64,000 bases of DNA, taken from positions 310,001-374,000 of the forward strand of contig CBDFMV010000002.1 of NCBI GenBank assembly GCA_965249815.1. Direction: 5' to 3'. Below are positions 48,856 through 57,653 of this stretch, in pieces. A program made the translations under genes and the position numbers. Origin of the DNA: JAJAZB01 sp965249815. GTDB lineage: Bacteria > Bacteroidota > Bacteroidia > Cytophagales > Spirosomataceae. The notes beneath the pieces were generated by a model. That model saw nothing but the letters and a program-made list of their open reading frames with translations, was not told the DNA's origin and made no database searches. How positions within the stretch are numbered: the first letter of the stretch is position 1; every line of letters begins with the position of its first letter.

Positions 48856-48863
48856 TAGTTTTG
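48856..48863 (+). promoter_or_regulatory. candidate -7 box for the GT9 gene
   Basis: TAGTTTTG matches TAnnTTTG and lies 4 bp before the GTG start at 48868, so the transcript would be nearly leaderless. Confidence 0.35.
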
Positions 48864-48867
48864 TCGT

Positions 48868-49884
48868 GTGAAATTTCTGATCATCCAGACGGCCTTCATC
48901 GGCGACGCGATTCTGGCCACGGCGCTGGTCGAAAAACTCCACCACCATTTCCCGGATGCCGAACTCGATTTGCTCCTCCGGCGGGGCAACGAGGGGCTTT
49001 TCACCAACCACCCGTTTCTGCACGAACTGCTGATTTGGGACAAGCAACGCGGCAAATACCGGGGCTTGTGGCGGCTTTTGCGCCTGATTCGCGCCCGCCG
49101 CTACGACCGGGTCATCAACCTCCAGCGCTTTGGCTCGACGGGCTGGCTCACGGCCTTTTCGGGGGCACGGGAAACGATTGGGTTCGACAAAAATCCGTTT
49201 TCGCGGCTGTTCACGCACCGGGTGCCGCACCGCTTCGAGCCGGGCGTTCACGAAGTGGACCGCAACGACGGCCTCATTCGCTTTTTTACCGACGAAACGC
49301 CGTTCCGGCCCAAACTTTACCCACCCGCGCTGCCGTTTCAGCCCGCCGAGCGGTACGTGTGCATCGCGCCGACTTCGGTGTGGTTTACCAAGCAATTTCC
49401 CGAAAACCAGTGGATTGACCTGATTCAGGCGCTGCCAAAGAACCTCACCGTGTACCTGCTCGGTGGCCCGGACGACGCCGAAGCCTGCGCCCGAATCATG
49501 GTCGGCGCGGCGGTGCGCTCGCGGCTCGGCGACGCGCTCGCGCATTCGGTCGAGAACCTGGCCGGAAAACTGAGCCTGCCCGAATCGGCGGCGCTGATGG
49601 CCGGGGCCGTGCTCAATTTCGTGAATGATTCGGCCCCGATGCACCTCGCGTCGGCGGTCAACGCGCCCACCTGCGCCGTGTTTTGCTCGACCGTGCCCAA
49701 TTTTGGCTACGGCCCGCTGGCTGATTTCTCGCGGATCGTCCAAATCGAAGCGCCGCTATACTGCCGTCCCTGCGGCCTGCACGGCCACAAAAAATGCCCC
49801 GAAGGGCATTTTCGCTGCGCCCGTGAAATCCGGACGGAGCAGCTTCTTAAGATTTTAGAGAAAAGAGTAGAGAGAAAAGAGTAG
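48868..49884 (+). CDS. glycosyltransferase family 9 (heptosyltransferase-like)
   Basis: 338 residues, GTG start (MKFLIIQTAFIGDAILATAL). The GT9 N-terminal motif IIQTAFIGDAIL is followed by the nucleotide-sugar part (CIAPTSVWFTKQFPENQWID, VYLLGGPDDAEACARIMVG, NFVNDSAPMHLASAVNAPTC). It should add a heptose or similar sugar to lipopolysaccharide or another envelope glycan. The last codons are encoded by a 14-bp tandem repeat (GAGTAGAGAGAAAA), whose TAG gives the stop, so the C-terminus looks recently changed. Confidence 0.85.
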   Translation: MKFLIIQTAFIGDAILATALVEKLHHHFPDAELDLLLRRGNEGLFTNHPFLHELLIWDKQRGKYRGLWRLLRLIRARRYDRVINLQRFGSTGWLTAFSGARETIGFDKNPFSRLFTHRVPHRFEPGVHEVDRNDGLIRFFTDETPFRPKLYPPALPFQPAERYVCIAPTSVWFTKQFPENQWIDLIQALPKNLTVYLLGGPDDAEACARIMVGAAVRSRLGDALAHSVENLAGKLSLPESAALMAGAVLNFVNDSAPMHLASAVNAPTCAVFCSTVPNFGYGPLADFSRIVQIEAPLYCRPCGLHGHKKCPEGHFRCAREIRTEQLLKILEKRVERKE

Positions 49885-50011
49885 AGAGAAAAGAGTAGAG
49901 AGAAAAGAGTAGAGAGAAAAGAGTAGAGAGAAAAGCGAAAAGGCACATTGTATTTCTCTATTCTCTTTACTCTATTTTACTCTATTCTCTCTACTCTTTT
50001 CTCTCTACTCT
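49858..50011. repeat. 14-bp tandem repeat folding back on itself
   Basis: Half a unit plus five exact units of GAGTAGAGAGAAAA (49858-49934) are followed by a complementary tract of TTCTCT/CTACTC units (49953-50011). The long hairpin separates convergent genes and overlaps the 3' end of the GT9 gene. It is not a CRISPR array: the unit is short and has no spacers. Confidence 0.7.
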
Positions 50012-51418
50012 TCACTTCACCCGGTACTGCTCGATGATTTTGTAGAGCGCCTTCTGGGTTTCGAGGTTCGTGAAGTACTCGAACAGGATGGTGTGCTTGT
50101 CGTAATCGAGTACGAGGCCAGTTTCGAGGTACAGAAACGCCTCCCGGTACTGGCCTTCGTTGATAAGGTAAATCACCGACTGGTAATACAAAATGGCCTC
50201 TTCCGGCAACTCGTCGATACCCGTCTGGATGATGTCGTAGGCTTTGTCCATCTCGCCCTGCTCGTAGTACAGCAGCGACCACTTCAGCCACAGGTCAGGA
50301 TTGGCTGAATCGAGTTCGGCCGATTTTTCGTAGGCTTCCACCGCCGACATCACGTTGCCGATTTTCCGTTCGGTTTCAGCCACGGCCAGCCAGTAGTCGG
50401 CGTTTTTATCGCTCAGTTTGAGGGCGTTGCGCAGGAAATGCAGCGCCTCGAACCACTTGTCCTGCTCGCTCAGGCACACGCCCACGCCGTACCAGCCTTC
50501 GTCCCAGAGCGGGTCGAGTTTAATAGCTTGTTTGTAGTAGCGGATGGCCTTGTCGTATTGTTCGAGGCGCTCGTAGGCGGCCCCGAGGCAGCAGAGGGTT
50601 TCGGGCGTGGGGTCTTCGTGCTTCAGCACGGCCTCGTAGCACTCGCGGGCGCGCTCGTAGTGGCCCAGGTTCATGTGCGTGTTGCCGAGGTTGAAGTGGG
50701 CCGAGGCAAAATCGCTTTTGATGAAGGTGGCGTATTCATACGCTTCGGCGGCTTCTTCAAAACGCTCCAGCTTGCTGTAGGCGATGCCGATGTTGTACCA
50801 GGCGTTGTGCGAAAAGGGGTCGTTGTCGATAAACTGCTGGTAGTAACTCAGGCTGGCTTCGAGTTCGCCGGTCACGTCGAGGCAAAAGGCCAACTCGTAC
50901 AGGGCGTTTTCGTTGCCAATGTTGTGCTGGATGGACTTCTTGTAGCTCTCGATGGCCTCCGGGTACTTGCCCCAGCTTTGGTAGGCCAGGCCGATGTGGT
51001 AGTACACGTCGTCTTTTTCCTCGGTAGTGTCGAGCACTTCTTCCATAATGCCGATGGCCTGCTCGTAGTTGCCCATGAGCGAGTACACGGTGCCGCGCAG
51101 GTAGCGGATGTCAGAATCGGTGGGGTTGAAAAGCTGCGCCCGGTCGAGGAGTTCGAGCGCGTCGTCGTAATGTTGCAGGTTGGCCAGGCAGTGGGCCTTG
51201 TGCAGCATCAGTTCAAGGGAATAGGGAAACTGGCCGATGCCTTTTTCGCAGGCGTGCAGGGCCTCGTCCACCTTGCCTTCGTCCAGGTAATGTTCAACGA
51301 TTTGTTCGTACGTATCGAGGTCGAAAAACGACTCTTCGCGCCGTTGCAAGGCCAGTTCAAAACGCCGAACGGAATCCTGGATGGCACCGGGCCGGTCGTC
51401 AAATTCTTGCTCCATCAT
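50012..51418 (-). CDS. soluble TPR protein
   Basis: 468 residues from the first ATG of the pair at 51418/51415 (MMEQEFDDRPGAIQDSVRRF). It is made almost wholly of tetratricopeptide repeats, for example NPTDSDIRYLRGTVYSLMGN, YYHIGLAYQSWGKYPEAIES, HFNLGNTHMNLGHYERAREC and AIRYYKQAIKLDPLWDEGWY. About twelve repeats form a superhelix for protein binding. There is no signal peptide or membrane helix. The partner is unknown. It stands alone between the fold-back repeat and the MNT/HEPN pair. Confidence 0.85.
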   Translation of the reverse strand: MMEQEFDDRPGAIQDSVRRFELALQRREESFFDLDTYEQIVEHYLDEGKVDEALHACEKGIGQFPYSLELMLHKAHCLANLQHYDDALELLDRAQLFNPTDSDIRYLRGTVYSLMGNYEQAIGIMEEVLDTTEEKDDVYYHIGLAYQSWGKYPEAIESYKKSIQHNIGNENALYELAFCLDVTGELEASLSYYQQFIDNDPFSHNAWYNIGIAYSKLERFEEAAEAYEYATFIKSDFASAHFNLGNTHMNLGHYERARECYEAVLKHEDPTPETLCCLGAAYERLEQYDKAIRYYKQAIKLDPLWDEGWYGVGVCLSEQDKWFEALHFLRNALKLSDKNADYWLAVAETERKIGNVMSAVEAYEKSAELDSANPDLWLKWSLLYYEQGEMDKAYDIIQTGIDELPEEAILYYQSVIYLINEGQYREAFLYLETGLVLDYDKHTILFEYFTNLETQKALYKIIEQYRVK

Positions 51419-51610
51419 GGGCGTTTCTGGGAAATAATGCCAATGGGTATTCCCGCGAAGCCGGTCAGCGAAAGTCCGTTCGGCCCCGGAGCGATAACCC
51501 TGGCGGTGGGGCGAAAGCAGCAATTGCGTGACGGTTCATGGGTGGGCTGGTATCTTAATAAATGAAAGGTACAAACAAAAGTTGGTTCACCAAAAGCGAT
51601 TCGGCAAGTT

Positions 51611-51937
51611 TTACGCCGATTCGGGTTGGTAAATGGCCTTTTCAAAGAGCAGCACGCCGAAGCGCTGAATGTGTTCGCGTAAGGCTGTATTTTGAATCGT
51701 CCCGACCTGAACGACGTCGAAGGCGTACGGCAGCGGCAACTCGTCCAGTTCACTAAGCAGGTGGGCCACATCATGCCACGTCAGCGCCGCACCCTCGACG
51801 GCGAGGTCGATATCGGAGTAGGGCCGGTGCGTACCCAAAGCCCGCGAACCGAACAGCCAGACGCGTTCAAGTTCCGGCTGTTGGCGAAAGAGGGCCTGCA
51901 GTTGGGCGATTTCAGCGTCGGTGAGGCCGAAATTCAT
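51611..51937 (-). CDS. MNT-type nucleotidyltransferase antitoxin
   Basis: 108 residues. The minimal nucleotidyltransferase motif is LFGSRALGTHRPYSDIDLAV (G30, S31, D42, D44). MNT proteins neutralise HEPN toxins by adding nucleotides to them, and the pair forms a type VII toxin-antitoxin module. Here MNT starts at the last bases of the HEPN gene in an ATGA overlap (51934-51937), the order being HEPN first. Its C-terminal end (LLFEKAIYQPESA) is typical. Confidence 0.85.
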   Translation of the reverse strand: MNFGLTDAEIAQLQALFRQQPELERVWLFGSRALGTHRPYSDIDLAVEGAALTWHDVAHLLSELDELPLPYAFDVVQVGTIQNTALREHIQRFGVLLFEKAIYQPESA

Positions 51938-52347
51938 AGCTCCAGTGGGTTCTTTTCGTGGTTTAATCGTTCCAGTAATTCACTCAGCAGCCTGACGTGC
52001 TGTTGCCGAATGGCGGTGAAAATGCGTTCTGCCGTCTCTTCTTCGTACGTGTGTTTGGTCGTCAGAAAATCCTCCAGCATCGCAATCCAACCGTGGCCGT
52101 CGTGAATGTAACCATCCTGCGCGGCTTGCACAATGACTTTCTTTGGCCCATTTACGCCGTCGTAACCCTGCGCGTACAGGAAATCCTGAAGGGTTTTCCA
52201 GGCCAGTTCGAAGGTATACTCGAACCGCTGAATTAGGCCTTCGCGTTCCAGTTCGGAAAACGTGGGTTGGCCGACGCCTTTCTCCAGTTGCCGGAATGCT
52301 TTTTCGTAGTTTGAAAAGCGCTGTTGCCAGCGGATGGGCGTACGCAT
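51934..52347 (-). CDS. HEPN-type nucleotidyltransferase-associated protein (HI0074-like toxin)
   Basis: 137 residues, all helical (RWQQRFSNYEKAFRQLEKGV, LIQRFEYTFELAWKTLQDFL, GWIAMLEDFLTTKHTYEEET). It is the HI0074-like partner of the MNT protein, lacking an obvious RxxxxH ribonuclease motif in its classic form. It may act as a substrate-binding partner or HEPN toxin. It is translationally coupled to the MNT gene. A candidate RxxxxH was not found by eye, so toxicity is inferred from family. Confidence 0.75.
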   Translation of the reverse strand: MRTPIRWQQRFSNYEKAFRQLEKGVGQPTFSELEREGLIQRFEYTFELAWKTLQDFLYAQGYDGVNGPKKVIVQAAQDGYIHDGHGWIAMLEDFLTTKHTYEEETAERIFTAIRQQHVRLLSELLERLNHEKNPLEL

Positions 52348-52370
52348 GAGAAGACGGATTTGGTGCTAAG

Positions 52371-53363
52371 TTATTCGTTCTGCCGGGAAAACGCCGCCGC
52401 CACCCGCCCAATCGTTTCATCCAGACCTCTGAATTCCAGTCCAATCGCCGCCCGGATTTTCTCGTTGGGAAAAAAAAACGAACGGCTCGCCGACTGCGCC
52501 GTTTCGCGGGTGATGAGCGGGGCCTTGCCCGTCAGCCACGAGCGCACGGCTTCCAGCCGCCAGAATAGGGCCGTGGCCGCTCTGGGAACGTGCAAAGTGG
52601 GCGGTTTTTTGCCAAATGCGACGGCTACGTTGCGCAGAAAATCGCGGTAGGGCAGGCTCCCGGCGTTGAGGATGAACCGCTCGCTTTGAATGTCGGAGGT
52701 GAGGAGGCGAAAAACCGCCTCGGCCACGTCGAGCACGTCCACGTAGTTGAGGGTGCCGTCGGGATAAAACGGGCGCTCGTCGAAGGCGTATTTGAAAAGC
52801 TGCGTGCTGCTGCGCCGCCAGTCGCCTTCGCCCAGAATCACCGACGGGTTGACGATCACCACCGGCAACCCTTCGGACGCCCCGCGCCAGACTTCGAGTT
52901 CGGCCAGGTACTTGGTTTTGGCGTAGTGCGAATTGAGCGGCGATTCTTCCCACTTGGCGGTTTCCGAAATTACTACCGGTTCGTTGCCGGAAAGTCGGGT
53001 GGGGCGACCCAGCGCTGCCACCGAACTGACGAACAGCAGTTTCTGAATCTCCGCCCGCAGGCAGGCGTTTACCACGTTGGCGGTGCCTTGTACGTTGGTT
53101 TGGTACATGGCCCGGCGGTCTTTTGGGGCAAACGACACGAGGGCCGCCGCGTGAATCACCCGCGTGACGCCGACCAGCGCCTGTTCGAGGGCGAGCACGT
53201 CGAGCACGTCACCTTCCACCCAGTCGATTTGGGCTTCAACGTCGTGCAACAGCCGCCGATCGGCGCCGGGGCGGGCAAGGGCACGGATTTTTTCGCCTTG
53301 TTGAAGAAAACGCCGGGCGACAAAACTGCCAACCAGGCCGGTCGCGCCGGTGATGAGAAGCAT
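52371..53363 (-). CDS. NAD-dependent epimerase/dehydratase (extended SDR)
   Basis: 330 residues. The Rossmann motif GATGLVG is in MLLITGATGLVGSFVARRFL and the catalytic YxxxK is in NSHYAKTKYLAELEVW, with a Ser-containing segment VSSVAALGRPT before it. It may act on a nucleotide sugar, a dihydroflavonol-like or an isoprenoid substrate; none is indicated. It lies upstream of the HEPN/MNT pair in the same direction, 23 bp away, but the functions look unrelated. Confidence 0.85.
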   Translation of the reverse strand: MLLITGATGLVGSFVARRFLQQGEKIRALARPGADRRLLHDVEAQIDWVEGDVLDVLALEQALVGVTRVIHAAALVSFAPKDRRAMYQTNVQGTANVVNACLRAEIQKLLFVSSVAALGRPTRLSGNEPVVISETAKWEESPLNSHYAKTKYLAELEVWRGASEGLPVVIVNPSVILGEGDWRRSSTQLFKYAFDERPFYPDGTLNYVDVLDVAEAVFRLLTSDIQSERFILNAGSLPYRDFLRNVAVAFGKKPPTLHVPRAATALFWRLEAVRSWLTGKAPLITRETAQSASRSFFFPNEKIRAAIGLEFRGLDETIGRVAAAFSRQNE

Positions 53364-53419
53364 TCCTGCAGTACATTAGCTTCGGCAAAGGTCTAAAACT
53401 TTGCCGAAGCTTCGCTACC

Positions 53420-54109
53420 ATGTCTTTTTTCGGGTTCCGTCTGCAAAGCAATCAGGTCGAAGTGGCCGACACGGCCCGCCTCGAGGCGTTCAGCGACGGC
53501 GTGTTTTCCATCATCGTCACGCTGCTGGCCTTCAACCTTAAAGCGCCCGAACTCAAAGACGAGGCCAGCAACCCCGACGCACTGCGGCAGCTTCTTCGGC
53601 TGGTGCCTGATTTTTTGGGCTTTACGCTCAGTTTTACGTTTATCGCCATCATCTGGGTCAACCATCACCAGTTTTTTCATTCCGTCAAGAAAACCACGGC
53701 TAAGCTCCTCTGGCTCAACAATTTGCTCCTGTTCTGGATTTGCTTTATCCCGTTTCCGACGGCCTTCGTAGGCAAGCACCCCGCCCAGCCGGTGGCGGTG
53801 GCCTTGTTTGGTGTCGTGTTTTTCCTGGCCAGCAGCAGCTTCACCTGGATGCGGTATTACGCCACCTACCAGGCCCATTTACTGAACGACGACATCCCCG
53901 AAGACGAAAAAAAGCAGGCATTTCGTCGCACCATCGTCGGACCGTTCGCGTACCTGCTCACGATTCTGGTGAGTTTCGTGTCGGTCTGGGTGGCTTTGGC
54001 GCTCAATTTTGCCACGGCCCTGTTTTATTTTGTCCCCGTCACCACGCTCAATCGGCGGCAGGTGCGCGAGTTGAAAAAGGCGGAGAAGGAGAAAGGGAGT
54101 TTACAGTAG
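53420..54109 (+). CDS. TMEM175-like potassium channel family protein
   Basis: 229 residues. The TMEM175/DUF1211 signature is RLEAFSDGVFSIIVTLLAFN (FSD at 24-26 forms the ion selectivity part), followed by about six hydrophobic helices (LGFTLSFTFIAIIWVNHHQF, LLFWICFIPFPTAFVG). Bacterial TMEM175 proteins are tetrameric K+ channels. Start choice: the ATG at 53420 leaves a short N-terminus before the FSD helix. It is divergent from the epimerase gene. Confidence 0.85.
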   Translation: MSFFGFRLQSNQVEVADTARLEAFSDGVFSIIVTLLAFNLKAPELKDEASNPDALRQLLRLVPDFLGFTLSFTFIAIIWVNHHQFFHSVKKTTAKLLWLNNLLLFWICFIPFPTAFVGKHPAQPVAVALFGVVFFLASSSFTWMRYYATYQAHLLNDDIPEDEKKQAFRRTIVGPFAYLLTILVSFVSVWVALALNFATALFYFVPVTTLNRRQVRELKKAEKEKGSLQ

Positions 54110-54166
54110 GCAGTTCACAGTTTAACAGTTCACAGAAAATGCACTTGTCTTGGACTGTGAACTGTC
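54103..54166. repeat. AGTTCACAGTTT/ACTGTGAACTGT repeat
   Basis: AGTTTACAGTAGGCAGTTCA and related text on the left faces ACTGTGAACTGTCA on the right across the gap between the channel and the serine hydrolase. It belongs to the family at 2901-2930 and 33335-33367. It overlaps the last codons of the channel gene. Confidence 0.5.
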
Positions 54167-55418
54167 AATCCACGAGCGCCTGGTAGGCCAGTTGCTTGAA
54201 TTGCCGGTCGATGCCGCCGTAGGCACTGGGTAGCATCTGGGTGGTCCATACGCCGAGAAGTTCTTCTTTCGGGTCCCACCAGAAATCGGAGTAGTTGCGG
54301 CCACCCCAGCGGAGCGCGCCGAGGCTACCCGGTTCGCGGGCGTGGCCGGTTTCGGTGGTGATTTCAAAGCCGAGGCCAAATTTATTGCCCGTATCCCACA
54401 CGGTCAGGTCGCCGATTTGGTTGGTCGTCATCAGCTCGATGGTTTTGCGGCCCAGCAGTTGGCGGTTGTTGAATTTGCCGCCGTTCATCAGCATTTGCAG
54501 GAATTTGGCGTAATCCTGCACCGTCGAACTCAGCCCAGCTCCGCCCGACTCGTAGGTCTTCGCGCCCGCTACGGGGTAGTTTTCTTCGGCAAAATCCGGG
54601 TGCTTCGTCATCGGCGAATCCGGCGATTTCTGGGTGTAGAGGTGCATCAGGCGGGATTTCTTGGCGTCAGGCTGGTAAAAACCACTGTCGGTCATGCCCA
54701 GCGGCTCGAAAATCCGTTTTTGCAAAAACTCCCCGAAACGCATTCCCGACACCACTTCCACCACGTAGCCGAGCACGTCGGTATTCAGGCCGTAGGTGTA
54801 TTTTTCGCCCGGCTCGTGGAGGAGCGGCAGGCTGCCCAGTTTGGACATGGTTTCCGAAATTCGCTTGGGTTCGAGACTGAAAAAGTCGGGAATGCCCGCT
54901 TTCTGGTAGAGCGGGTGGCTGTACGGAATGCCCGCCGTGTGGGTGAGCAACTGGCGAAGCGTTACCTCTTTTTTAGCCGGGATGGCGCTGTACGTGGTGT
55001 CTTTTTCGTTGAACTTCGTCAGGATTTTCGGGTTCCTGAACGTGGGAATGTACTTCGCTACCGGGTCGTCGAGGCGGAGTTTGCCTTCTTCGTAAAGCAT
55101 CATCACGGCCACCGTCGTGATGGCCTTGCTCATCGACATGATCCGGAAAATATCATCCACCCGGAGCGGGGTTTTTGCCTCCACGTCGGAATACCCAAAG
55201 GCTTTCTGGTAAACGACCTGCCCGCGCCGCACCAGGATCATCGTCGCGCCGGGCAGGTGGCGCTGGTCGATGTGCTGTTGCATCACGGCGTCGATGCGGG
55301 CGAGGCGTTCGGGCGAAAAACCGAGACTTTCGGGGGTTTTGGCGGGGGTGAGTTGCTGGGGCTTTTGGGCAAAAAGCGGCGCGGACAGCAGCAGGAAAGC
55401 GAGGACGAGGTTTTTCAT
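54165..55418 (-). CDS. serine hydrolase, beta-lactamase class C family
   Basis: 417 residues with a signal peptide (MKNLVLAFLLLSAPLFAQ). The SxxK motif is S95-M-S-K98 (IFRIMSMSKAITTVAVMMLY). The second element is YTYGLNTDVLGYVVEVVSG (Y-x-N), and the KTG-like part lies near the end (GFEITTETGHAREPG). Such proteins act as esterases, D-aminopeptidases or beta-lactamase relatives. It is exported and probably periplasmic. It is convergent with the channel gene. Confidence 0.88.
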   Translation of the reverse strand: MKNLVLAFLLLSAPLFAQKPQQLTPAKTPESLGFSPERLARIDAVMQQHIDQRHLPGATMILVRRGQVVYQKAFGYSDVEAKTPLRVDDIFRIMSMSKAITTVAVMMLYEEGKLRLDDPVAKYIPTFRNPKILTKFNEKDTTYSAIPAKKEVTLRQLLTHTAGIPYSHPLYQKAGIPDFFSLEPKRISETMSKLGSLPLLHEPGEKYTYGLNTDVLGYVVEVVSGMRFGEFLQKRIFEPLGMTDSGFYQPDAKKSRLMHLYTQKSPDSPMTKHPDFAEENYPVAGAKTYESGGAGLSSTVQDYAKFLQMLMNGGKFNNRQLLGRKTIELMTTNQIGDLTVWDTGNKFGLGFEITTETGHAREPGSLGALRWGGRNYSDFWWDPKEELLGVWTTQMLPSAYGGIDRQFKQLAYQALVD

Positions 55419-55462
55419 CGGGGTTTAGGCGTAATTTCGCGGCCCAAAGTAGCTAAAATTTC

Positions 55463-57505
55463 ATGGCTGAGAAGCAATTTTCCCGCACTACCGTCACCGC
55501 CGCGCTGATTTACGCCAACGGCCCGATTCACATCGGTCACCTGGCGGGGTGCTACATTCCCGCCGACACTTACGTGCGCTACCTGCGGGCCAGGGGCCAG
55601 GACGTGGCCTTCATCTCCGGCACCGACGAGCACGGCGTGCCCATTACCATCCGCGCCCAGAAAGAAGGCATCACCCCGCAGGAGGTCGTGGACAAGTACT
55701 ACGTCCAAATCCGCGATTCCTTCGCCGACTTCGGCATCGCCTTCGACATTTACTCGCGCACCGCTAAGCCCGCGCACCACCGGATGTCGCAGGATATTTT
55801 CCTCCAGATTTACAACCAGGGCGGGTTTGTCGAAGAAACCACCGAACAGTATTTCGACGAAAAAGCCGGGCAGTTCCTTGCCGATCGCTACATCGTCGGC
55901 ACCTGTCCGGTGTGCGGCAACGAAAACGCCTACGGCGACCAGTGCGAGCGCTGCGGCAGCACCCTCAGCCCGACCGAATTGCTCAACCCACGCTCGGCCC
56001 TGAGTGGTGAGCCGCCGGCGCTGAAACCCACCAAAAACTGGTATCTGCCCCTCGACGCCCTCCAGCCGCAGTTGGAACGGTACGTGGAAAGCCACCCCGA
56101 GTGGAAACCCAACGTGGCCGGGCAGGTGCGCTCGTGGCTCACCGAAGGCCTGAAACCCCGCGCCATGACCCGCGATCTGGACTGGGGCATCCCCGTGCCG
56201 CTGCCCAACGCCGAGGGCAAAGTGCTCTACGTGTGGTTCGACGCGCCGATTGGCTATATCACGTTTACCGAAGAACTCAAAGGGGCCGATTGGGAAAAAT
56301 GGTGGAAAGCCGACGATACGCGCCTCGTGCATTTCATTGGCAAGGACAACATCGTCTTTCACAGCCTCATTTTCCCCGCCATGCTCATGGCCGACGGGCG
56401 GTTCATCCGGGGCGCGGACAACGTGCCTGCCAACGAATTCATGAACCTGGAGGGCGACAAAATCAGCACCTCGCGCAACTGGGCCGTGTGGCTGCACGAG
56501 TACCTCGACGAATTTCCCGGAAAACAGGACGTGCTCCGCTACGTGCTCACGGCCAACGGCCCCGAAACGAAGGATTCCGAATTCACCTGGAAGGATTTCC
56601 AGACCCGCAACAACTCCGAACTGGTCGGTATTTTCGGGAATTTCGTGAACCGCGCCATCGTGCTGACCGAAAAGAACTTTGGTCCCGCCGTGCCGAAGCG
56701 CGGCGAGTTGAACGACGTAGACCGGAACCTGCTGGCCGAACTGGCCGGTTTCCCCGCCAAACTCGACGAGGCGCTGACTAATTTCCGCTTTCGCGAAGCC
56801 CTCGCGCTGTTCATCGACGTGGCCCGGCTGGGTAACAAGTACCTCGCCGAAACCGAACCGTGGAAGGCGCTGAAAACCGAGCCGGAGCGAGCCGCTACCG
56901 TGCTCAACCTCGCGCTGCAACTCTCGGCGACGCTCTCGATTCTGGCCGGGCCGTTCCTGCCCTTCACGGCGGAGAAGCTGCGCGACATGCTGAATTTCTC
57001 CGAAAAAGCCTGGTCGAAAGCCGGTCAGCCTGACCTGTTGCCCGAAGGCCACCCGATTGAAAATAAGGGTCTTTTGTTTGAAAAACTCGAAGACGGCGTC
57101 GTGGAAGCGCAGGTGCAGAAATTACTGAACACGAAGAAAATGAATGAATTAGCTACGAAAACGCCCGCTCCGGCGAAAGAAGCCATTGCTTACGACGACT
57201 TCGCCAAACTCGACCTGCGCGTGGCCACCATCGTGGCGGCTGAGGCGGTTCCCAAGTCGAAAAAGCTCCTCAAACTCACCCTCGACACGGGCCTCGACAC
57301 GCGCACCGTGCTGAGCGGCATCGCCGAGCATTTCGCGCCGGAAGCGGTCGTCGGGCGGCAGGTCACGCTGCTGGCCAACCTCGCCCCGCGCCAGATGATG
57401 GGCCAGGAAAGTCAGGGGATGATCCTGATGGCCGAAGACCGCGACGGCAAACTGCAATTCGTCCAGCCCGGCGAGGCGGTGTGGAATGGGGGAACAATTT
57501 CCTGA
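55463..57505 (+). CDS. metG: methionyl-tRNA synthetase
   Basis: 680 residues, full length. The HIGH signature is H23-I-G-H26 (NGPIHIGHLAGCYIPADTYV) and the KMSKS-type loop is KISTS at 333-337 (GDKISTSRNWAVW). Zinc-knuckle cysteines are in TCPVCGNENAYGDQCERCGS. The C-terminal EMAPII-like tRNA-binding domain is LDLRVATIVAAEAVPKSKKL and on. It charges initiator and elongator tRNA-Met with methionine. The ATG at 55463 is the first start. It is a single gene; 148 bp of spacer follow. Confidence 0.97.
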   Translation: MAEKQFSRTTVTAALIYANGPIHIGHLAGCYIPADTYVRYLRARGQDVAFISGTDEHGVPITIRAQKEGITPQEVVDKYYVQIRDSFADFGIAFDIYSRTAKPAHHRMSQDIFLQIYNQGGFVEETTEQYFDEKAGQFLADRYIVGTCPVCGNENAYGDQCERCGSTLSPTELLNPRSALSGEPPALKPTKNWYLPLDALQPQLERYVESHPEWKPNVAGQVRSWLTEGLKPRAMTRDLDWGIPVPLPNAEGKVLYVWFDAPIGYITFTEELKGADWEKWWKADDTRLVHFIGKDNIVFHSLIFPAMLMADGRFIRGADNVPANEFMNLEGDKISTSRNWAVWLHEYLDEFPGKQDVLRYVLTANGPETKDSEFTWKDFQTRNNSELVGIFGNFVNRAIVLTEKNFGPAVPKRGELNDVDRNLLAELAGFPAKLDEALTNFRFREALALFIDVARLGNKYLAETEPWKALKTEPERAATVLNLALQLSATLSILAGPFLPFTAEKLRDMLNFSEKAWSKAGQPDLLPEGHPIENKGLLFEKLEDGVVEAQVQKLLNTKKMNELATKTPAPAKEAIAYDDFAKLDLRVATIVAAEAVPKSKKLLKLTLDTGLDTRTVLSGIAEHFAPEAVVGRQVTLLANLAPRQMMGQESQGMILMAEDRDGKLQFVQPGEAVWNGGTIS

Positions 57506-57653
57506 GATCGTGGCGTAGCCCAACGGCAGCGCACTTCCGGGTCGGCTTGCTCCCGTTTTGAATTCATCCTTTTCGCACCCAGGCAGGAGAGTACAGGTAG
57601 TTTAGAAAAGCTGATTTAGTACCTTGCGTCCGCTTCATTTTCTCTAAACCTGT

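Noticed and set aside
49858..49934. Tandem repeat considered as a CRISPR array
   Set aside because: Units are 14 bp with no spacers, unlike CRISPR repeats and spacers, and there are no cas genes.
55415..57052. Minus-strand frame opposite metG (545 codons)
   Set aside because: metG carries HIGH, KISTS and zinc motifs on the plus strand; the antisense frame has odd composition and no motif.
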